Positions 15,493 through 19,583 of a stretch of 19,583 nt of DNA are shown here, in pieces. The stretch lies in the NCBI GenBank assembly GCA_002299965.1, contig DBOM01000027.1:3594-23176 (forward strand), written 5' to 3'. This DNA is from Caldiserica bacterium UBA646. GTDB lineage: Bacteria; Caldisericota; Caldisericia; Caldisericales; Caldisericaceae. A model generated the notes under the pieces. That model did no database searches. It worked only from the letters and a program-made list of their open reading frames with translations, and had not been told where the DNA came from. How positions within the stretch are numbered: the stretch's first letter is position 1; every line of letters starts with the position of its first letter. Position numbers and translations under genes: made by a program.

Positions 15493-16215
15493 CTACTTAT
15501 TCTTAATAATTGTTTTGAGTTTATCTAAAGTTTCTTTAATCCTATTTTTTAAAGGATCTTTCCCTTTTGTGGTCACATCATCTTTATTCTCAAAAATTGC
15601 ATACGGCACTTTCATTCCCTTGCATTCAATAAATTCTGAATTTCCGCTGCTAAACTCTTCCCAATCAACTTCTTTATAAAGTCTTGTTAGTTTTTCATCG
15701 CTTAAAGAGTGGTGGAGAATGCTATCGGGACGCAATGGATCAAACCGCATTTTATTCTTTCTTAAAGATTCTTCAAATGGAACATTAACATATATAATAG
15801 CGCCATACTCAAGGAGTTCTTCCGAAACATGCTGAAATGCCTCTTTATAGCCACCATGTTCTTTGCCCCTGGAAAACTCTACAATTGTAGTATAGTCCTT
15901 CATGTAATCAGAAATATCCCGAATTCGTTTTTTATACTCTAAAGAAATTCTTTCGATAAGGAGATGCCAAAAATATTGATGTTTAAAATATCCGTCTATA
16001 GTAGTATGAAGCCTTTGCTTATGAAATTTGTTTGCGAGGATGTCATCCTCCTCGTACCAAGTCCAAAGCAAGGGAAAATCATCAATCACATCAATTTTCC
16101 CCATATAAAACTGTTCTTTTCTTTTCGCATCTGGAAGTTTTAAAAGAAAATCAATAATTTCTGATTTCCCAGCTGCCGGACGCCCTAATAAAAAAATCAC
16201 GTCAAACTTATCCAT
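15493..16215 (-). CDS. uncharacterised P-loop kinase-like NTPase
   Basis: A 240-residue soluble protein that I do not recognise as a named enzyme. It opens with a beta strand and a Walker A loop GRPAAGKS (11-18), as in adenylate/nucleoside-kinase-like P-loop proteins. Further candidate functional segments are IDDFP (44-48), the tryptophan-rich LLWTWYEEDD, TTIVEFSRGKEHGG (109-122), the strand AIIYVNVPFEESL, and a basic stretch RKNKMRFDPLRPDS (152-165) that could be a lid. There is no DEAD or LSGGQ motif, so it is neither helicase nor ABC protein. The lysine-rich C terminus is probably a helix. GGAG lies eight bases before the ATG. A small-molecule kinase or an NTP-dependent regulator are both possible. 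It converges on gmk and follows the beta-propeller gene by 54 bases. Confidence 0.75.
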   Translation of the reverse strand: MDKFDVIFLLGRPAAGKSEIIDFLLKLPDAKRKEQFYMGKIDVIDDFPLLWTWYEEDDILANKFHKQRLHTTIDGYFKHQYFWHLLIERISLEYKKRIRDISDYMKDYTTIVEFSRGKEHGGYKEAFQHVSEELLEYGAIIYVNVPFEESLRKNKMRFDPLRPDSILHHSLSDEKLTRLYKEVDWEEFSSGNSEFIECKGMKVPYAIFENKDDVTTKGKDPLKNRIKETLDKLKTIIKNK

Positions 16216-16233
16216 TGTTATTGCTCCATCATA

Positions 16234-16262
16234 ATTAAATTCCTACAGTATAGATCTTTCAA
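16234..16262 (-). promoter_or_regulatory. possible promoter of the P-loop kinase-like gene
   Basis: On the minus strand TTGAAA (plus 16257-16262) and TTTAAT (16234-16239) are 17 bases apart, each one mismatch from consensus. The predicted start would fall at about 16227, leaving a leader of only some 12 bases that just includes the GGAG site. This makes it plausible but marginal. Confidence 0.35.
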
Positions 16263-16269
16263 GTACAGA

Positions 16270-17898
16270 CTAGGGAGTATAATAGATAGTAATTTCACGC
16301 GTATCGCCATTCCATTGCACAGTACTTCCAAAAGTTTCAGTGATGAACCGAATTGGTACCATTGTTCTGCCAGGAGGAATAATGAGCGGTGCAACATCAA
16401 TTTCCACTTCTTTTAAATTTACACGAAGAGTTTTGCGATCAATCCACATTTCAATGAGTAGGGAAGGGTGGTGCGTAGTTGCACTCTTCTTAATAGTAAC
16501 TTTTCTTTCAGTACCATCCCATTCGACCTCTGCGCCAAATGTTTCTGAAATAAAACGGATAGGGACAAGTGTCCTACTTGCCTCTTTCACAATAAAAGGA
16601 GTCACATCAAGATCTACTCTTTTCTCATTGACATACGCAATTGGAGAATCTATTTTCAACTTTATATTAATAGCGGGAGCCTGGATAACTTCAAAGGAAA
16701 TGTAAACCGTTTTATTTCCACCGTTAGAATTAATGCTTACTGACTGCTTAAAACTACCAATGGAAAGAGCAGAAGTATCAATCGAAAAATGTAATTTGCC
16801 TGCAGCTGTAAACGAATTAGTATCAAACTTTATGAAGTATGGCCCGCTAACTGTTCCCTTGAGAATGCCTCCTCCAAGATTTACAAGAAAAATGTCTTTC
16901 TCGCCACTACTCCCTTGTGGAATACTTCCAGCATCAATCTGCTCACTGCACTGCAGATATGGCCGGGTTGTGTCAAAATAGAAAAGATTACCATCTACAT
17001 CTCCTATAAAAAGAGCATTGCTTGTGGAATCAAAAAATAGTGCATCAGGATTCGATACCACGCTGCCACCCACTTTATAAAAATTGCTGCCGTCAATCGA
17101 CCCAAATAGTCCAAAATTTGAAAAAGCTACAAAAATTCTATTATCTGTCTTTGCCACATAAGAAACATAAGGAGATCCCCCAATAAACTGAATTTTCTGG
17201 AAATTATTATTCTCTATATTACCCTTAAAAAATCCCTCTGTTGTACCAACAAAAATGTAATTCCCAAGATAACTAAGAGAAGTGATTGAAGAAGTGATTG
17301 GATAGTCTGGCAACGCGTTCTTCCAGTCACATTCATTTCCTACAGTACTAGAATAAAACAACCCAAATTGCTTGGTTCCAAGAAAATATTTTTCTGAAGA
17401 TGTTTTAACAAAAGAGGTAGTTTCGATGGTAGGAAGGCCATTGTTTCGTTTAACCCAGGTTTGTCCACTATCGCTGCTTATATAAAAACCCGAACAAAGT
17501 GATGTGACATAAATTAAATCTTCATCACTTGATACGGAAGAAATAGTAGGGCAATCCAATTTGTTCATCAGTGACTCCCAGTGTTTGCCCAAATCGTATG
17601 AAATATATGCTCCTGCATTCCTTGTGCCTAAAAAGATATTTCCATCAAAAAAAGTAACTCCGGTGATGTGTAAATCAGACAAACCAGTATCACGTTCAGA
17701 AAAACGGCTCCCTGAGTCAGTAGATACAAAAAAACCATTTAATGTGCCAACAAGTATCAAAGAACCATCAGCATGGATAGAAGTAATTTGGTAAGGAAGC
17801 GAGTTTAGCAATCGGAGAGAATCGCTTTCTCCATGTGCCGCAGGGACTATACTGAACAATATTATAAATATAACAAAAAAAATAAAGATTTTCTTCAT
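16270..17898 (-). CDS. secreted beta-propeller (BNR/Ycf48-like) protein with copper-amine-oxidase-N-type C-terminal domain
   Basis: A 542-residue predicted exported protein of unknown role. The ATG at 17898 is preferred over the in-frame TTG at 17910: the TTG codon overlaps the GGAGG at 17904-17908, which serves as ribosome site five bases from the ATG. Residues 1-23 form a signal peptide (MKKIF, hydrophobic core, cleavage near AAHG). Residues about 30-310 carry BNR/Ycf48-like repeats, seen as STDSGSRF, SYDLGKHW and SSDSGQTW, each with a VGT-, LGT- or VTS-type strand. Residues about 320-405 look like an Ig-like beta domain. Residues about 410-542 are a copper-amine-oxidase N-terminal-type domain with two repeats, RTLVPIRFISETFGAEVEW and RTMVPIRFITETFGSTVQW. 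Such domains are usually cell-envelope modules without oxidase activity. No catalytic residues are recognised. Confidence 0.87.
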   Translation of the reverse strand: MKKIFIFFVIFIILFSIVPAAHGESDSLRLLNSLPYQITSIHADGSLILVGTLNGFFVSTDSGSRFSERDTGLSDLHITGVTFFDGNIFLGTRNAGAYISYDLGKHWESLMNKLDCPTISSVSSDEDLIYVTSLCSGFYISSDSGQTWVKRNNGLPTIETTSFVKTSSEKYFLGTKQFGLFYSSTVGNECDWKNALPDYPITSSITSLSYLGNYIFVGTTEGFFKGNIENNNFQKIQFIGGSPYVSYVAKTDNRIFVAFSNFGLFGSIDGSNFYKVGGSVVSNPDALFFDSTSNALFIGDVDGNLFYFDTTRPYLQCSEQIDAGSIPQGSSGEKDIFLVNLGGGILKGTVSGPYFIKFDTNSFTAAGKLHFSIDTSALSIGSFKQSVSINSNGGNKTVYISFEVIQAPAINIKLKIDSPIAYVNEKRVDLDVTPFIVKEASRTLVPIRFISETFGAEVEWDGTERKVTIKKSATTHHPSLLIEMWIDRKTLRVNLKEVEIDVAPLIIPPGRTMVPIRFITETFGSTVQWNGDTREITIYYTP

Positions 17899-17923
17899 AG
17901 CGTCCTCCAACTCTTTTTGAATA

Positions 17924-17946
17924 ATTATAGTATAAAGAATGGTTTA
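17924..17946 (-). promoter_or_regulatory. possible promoter of the secreted propeller gene
   Basis: On the minus strand a perfect TATAAT (plus 17924-17929), overlapping a second -10-like TATACT just upstream, lies in the 66-base gap after the nuclease gene. The start would be near 17917, about 19 bases before the start codon and just ahead of GGAGG. The -35 region is only T-rich, so the assignment rests on the -10. Confidence 0.4.
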
Positions 17947-17976
17947 ATAAAATGCCTCATAAATATTATCGCTAAT

Positions 17977-18720
17977 TTACTGAAAACTAGCACATCTGTC
18001 CTTAAACTCACAGGTAGAACATGCACTGCCTGGTTTTGGAGAAAATTCATTGCATTGTATCGCTTTTCCAACTTGTAGAATTTTCTGCTTCCCCTCTTCC
18101 GCCATTTCATCTGAGATATTAAATTCCACTTTTTTGTTAAAACGCACAAAATACATGAAAACAGAGTTTATTTTATTTAGGCCCAAAGATTCCTTTGCTC
18201 CTAAGTAATAAATAATTGGCTGTAAGAGATTTATTTTTTTAAAAAAATATGGCAAGATTTTGTTTGTTTTATAATCAATAATACTGTAACCATCATTTCC
18301 TTGATCTATTCGATCTATTCTGCCAATTATCCTGAACCCATTCAATTCAAAAGAGAAACTCTTTTCGACCAGATATGCTGGTTGAAATCCAAATATCGTT
18401 TCCCTGTAAAATTTTGTGAGAAGTTGTACTGCTTCATCTTTTGCCTTTTTTTCCTGATATTCAGTATTATATCCAGCAGAAATCCAGTGTTCGTTCAGTA
18501 AGCCTAATAAATAATTTAAAGAAGGGGTTTTAGCTGTTATAAAATTTTCTTCAGGCTGGTAAAAAAGCTCAAGTACTTTATGAATCGAATTACCAAAACT
18601 AAAGTAGCTGCGCGCCGCAGTAGGTAATTCATCAACATAGATAAATTTATAACGGAGAGGACAGTTATCGTATATAGTTATTCTTGAATAACTTAAATGG
18701 AATTCTGAATTTTTTTCCAT
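17977..18720 (-). CDS. stand-alone PD-(D/E)XK nuclease, RecB/Cas4/AddB-like with Fe-S cysteines
   Basis: A 247-residue protein of the PDDEXK_1 superfamily, the nuclease type found at the end of RecB and AddB and in Cas4. It begins with LSYSRITIYDNCPLRY, typical of the domain's N terminus. Active-site elements: His47 (GNSIH), Glu119, GRIDRID with Asp136, and IIDYKT with Asp149 and Lys151; QPIIY (Gln167, Tyr171) follows. Cys20 plus Cys234, Cys237 and Cys243 give the one-plus-three pattern that binds a 4Fe-4S cluster in AddB and Cas4. No helicase domain and no cas genes are nearby, so Cas4 in the adaptation sense is unlikely. The start lies inside coaE (28-base overlap) without a clear ribosome site, suggesting coupled translation. 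A DNA repair or end-processing role, given the polA neighbour, is inference. Confidence 0.88.
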   Translation of the reverse strand: MEKNSEFHLSYSRITIYDNCPLRYKFIYVDELPTAARSYFSFGNSIHKVLELFYQPEENFITAKTPSLNYLLGLLNEHWISAGYNTEYQEKKAKDEAVQLLTKFYRETIFGFQPAYLVEKSFSFELNGFRIIGRIDRIDQGNDGYSIIDYKTNKILPYFFKKINLLQPIIYYLGAKESLGLNKINSVFMYFVRFNKKVEFNISDEMAEEGKQKILQVGKAIQCNEFSPKPGSACSTCEFKDRCASFQ

Positions 18721-19292
18721 AACTCTAAAATTCGGGACTCCATCTGGGAAAAATCCCCACTATTATCAATTACCACGTCGGCCTTCTTAATCTTCTCAGA
18801 AATGGACATTTGCGACTCTATCCTCCTTAATGCCTCTCCCCTTCCAATATTTTCTCTTTTCATTAATCTTTCCAGCTGCAACTTTTTTGGGATATAGACA
18901 ACCCAGACAGTATCAACAATCTTATCCCAGTTCGCTTCAAACAGAATTGCTGCATCAACAACAAGAACCTTTACTCCTGATGCTCGCTTTTCTTCTATTA
19001 TTTTCTTTACAACTTCAGTCATCACGGGTATCATAATCTTGTTAAGCTTGCTCAATTTCTCTTTATCTGAAAAGACAATACTCCCCAATTTTTTTCTGTT
19101 CACATGACCATTTGAAACAACTTCTTTTCCAAAAACATCTTCCATTTTGTCTATAATGTCATTAATATTTTGAGATTGAATTTTCTTGGCAAGCTGGTCT
19201 ACATCAATAACGTCAGCCCCTAATTTCTTTAAGAATTTGGATACAGCACTCTTCCCAGATGCAATATTGCCTGTAAGTCCAATTATAATCAT
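18693..19292 (-). CDS. coaE: dephospho-CoA kinase
   Basis: A 199-residue dephospho-CoA kinase, cytosolic, catalysing the last step of coenzyme A synthesis. It has the P-loop GNIASGKS (8-15), IDVDQLAKK (29-37), the VVDAAILFEANWD substrate region (111-123), the RLMKREN lid segment and QMSISEKIKKADVVIDNSGD near the C terminus, and its length is normal. One oddity is LNKIMIPVM (83-91): the His of the usual LNxIxHP motif is Ile88 here, as far as I recall the family. The ATG overlaps the polA stop by four bases (ATGA), and the 3' end overlaps the nuclease start, so polA, coaE and the nuclease form one operon. The pairing of coaE with polA is common in bacteria. Confidence 0.95.
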   Translation of the reverse strand: MIIIGLTGNIASGKSAVSKFLKKLGADVIDVDQLAKKIQSQNINDIIDKMEDVFGKEVVSNGHVNRKKLGSIVFSDKEKLSKLNKIMIPVMTEVVKKIIEEKRASGVKVLVVDAAILFEANWDKIVDTVWVVYIPKKLQLERLMKRENIGRGEALRRIESQMSISEKIKKADVVIDNSGDFSQMESRILELWKKIQNSI

Positions 19293-19583
19293 CCTTTTGC
19301 CTCTCTCAGATTGTTACCATACGTAATATTCACTTCTAACGGTACAGAAAGGGAACAAGCAGACTCCATTTCTTCTTTTACAATCTGTTTCACTTTCTCA
19401 ATTCGCTCGCTCGCTACTTCGAGAACTAATTCATCATGAATTTGCAGTAAAATATGGTCTCCACTATCTTTTATTTTATTAAACACCTTTACCATTGCAA
19501 TTTTTATGATATCAGCAGCACTCCCCTGAATAGGAGTATTTATAGCAAATCTCCTTGCCTCGTCCGTTGCTCTGCCGAAGCCA
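19289..19583 (-). CDS. polA: DNA polymerase I, C-terminal fragment (5' part outside window)
   Basis: The last 97 residues of a family A DNA polymerase, used in repair synthesis and Okazaki fragment maturation. The frame stays open to the window edge. It starts within GFGRATDEARRFAINTPIQG and continues SAADIIKIAM (palm/fingers boundary of family A). It then reaches motif C as LLQIHDELVLE, which holds the catalytic Asp and is preceded by the conserved His. The C-terminal tail ends in PLEVNITYGNNLREAKG. The ATG at 19495 is internal. Whether 5'-nuclease and proofreading domains are present cannot be seen. It is the most upstream gene of the minus-strand operon with coaE. Confidence 0.96.
   Translation of the reverse strand, partial: GFGRATDEARRFAINTPIQGSAADIIKIAMVKVFNKIKDSGDHILLQIHDELVLEVASERIEKVKQIVKEEMESACSLSVPLEVNITYGNNLREAKG

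Noticed and set aside
17899..17910. TTG start at 17910 adding four residues to the secreted propeller protein
   Set aside because: The TTG overlaps the first base pairs of the GGAGG ribosome site that serves the ATG at 17898, and the MKKIF start gives a normal signal peptide.
17977..18720. Reading the nuclease as a CRISPR Cas4
   Set aside because: No repeats, cas1, cas2 or other cas genes are in the window. The same cysteine and active-site pattern occurs in AddB-like and other stand-alone nucleases.
1..19583. Search for CRISPR arrays, IS elements, tRNA or rRNA
   Set aside because: I saw no repeated spacer pattern, transposase or terminal inverted repeat, and no cloverleaf or rRNA core sequence on either strand by reading.

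Overview
The window is a gene-dense, A+T-rich stretch (by eye about one third G+C) of a bacterial chromosome. Coding strands are purine-rich, with heavy use of AAA, GAA and AGA codons. GH57 glycosidases of thermophile type, many start/stop overlaps and strong GGAGG ribosome sites suggest a deep-branching anaerobic thermophile, such as Caldisericota, Dictyoglomota or Thermotogota. That placement is an inference from gene content, and no rRNA or other decisive marker is present. I see no mobile element, CRISPR array, tRNA or rRNA. No gap between genes exceeds about 105 bases.

Left part (1-3525). The 3' two thirds of uvrB overlaps a patatin-like phospholipase gene. A short GC hairpin then separates this unit from a converging PLP aminotransferase gene. 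Middle left (3526-4935, minus strand): an ABC sugar-importer ATPase without permease genes, followed by a DUF503/YlxP-like gene.

Centre (5040-15485, plus strand): a long, tightly packed run with the order GH57 glycosidase, GH57 4-alpha-glucanotransferase, GalT-like nucleotidyltransferase, glycogen synthase (glgA), phosphohexomutase, glucose-6-phosphate isomerase, S41 (Ctp-type) protease, guanylate kinase. The first six form an almost complete route between fructose-6-P and stored alpha-glucan: Pgi (F6P to G6P), the mutase (G6P to G1P), a nucleotidyl transfer step, GlgA (polymerisation), and the two GH57 enzymes (remodelling or degradation). No glgC is visible. The GalT-like protein sits where an ADP-glucose-forming enzyme would be expected and has lost the usual first zinc cysteine pair. 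This is the most interesting hypothesis in the window.

Right part (15493-19583, all minus strand). In transcription order: the 3' end of polA, coaE, a stand-alone Fe-S-type PD-(D/E)XK nuclease (these three overlap one another), a secreted beta-propeller protein with a copper-amine-oxidase-N-type C-terminal domain, and an uncharacterised P-loop kinase-like protein that converges on gmk.

Nothing here is an obvious new defence or mobile system. The window is mostly housekeeping plus a carbohydrate-storage cluster, with a few proteins of unknown or uncertain role.
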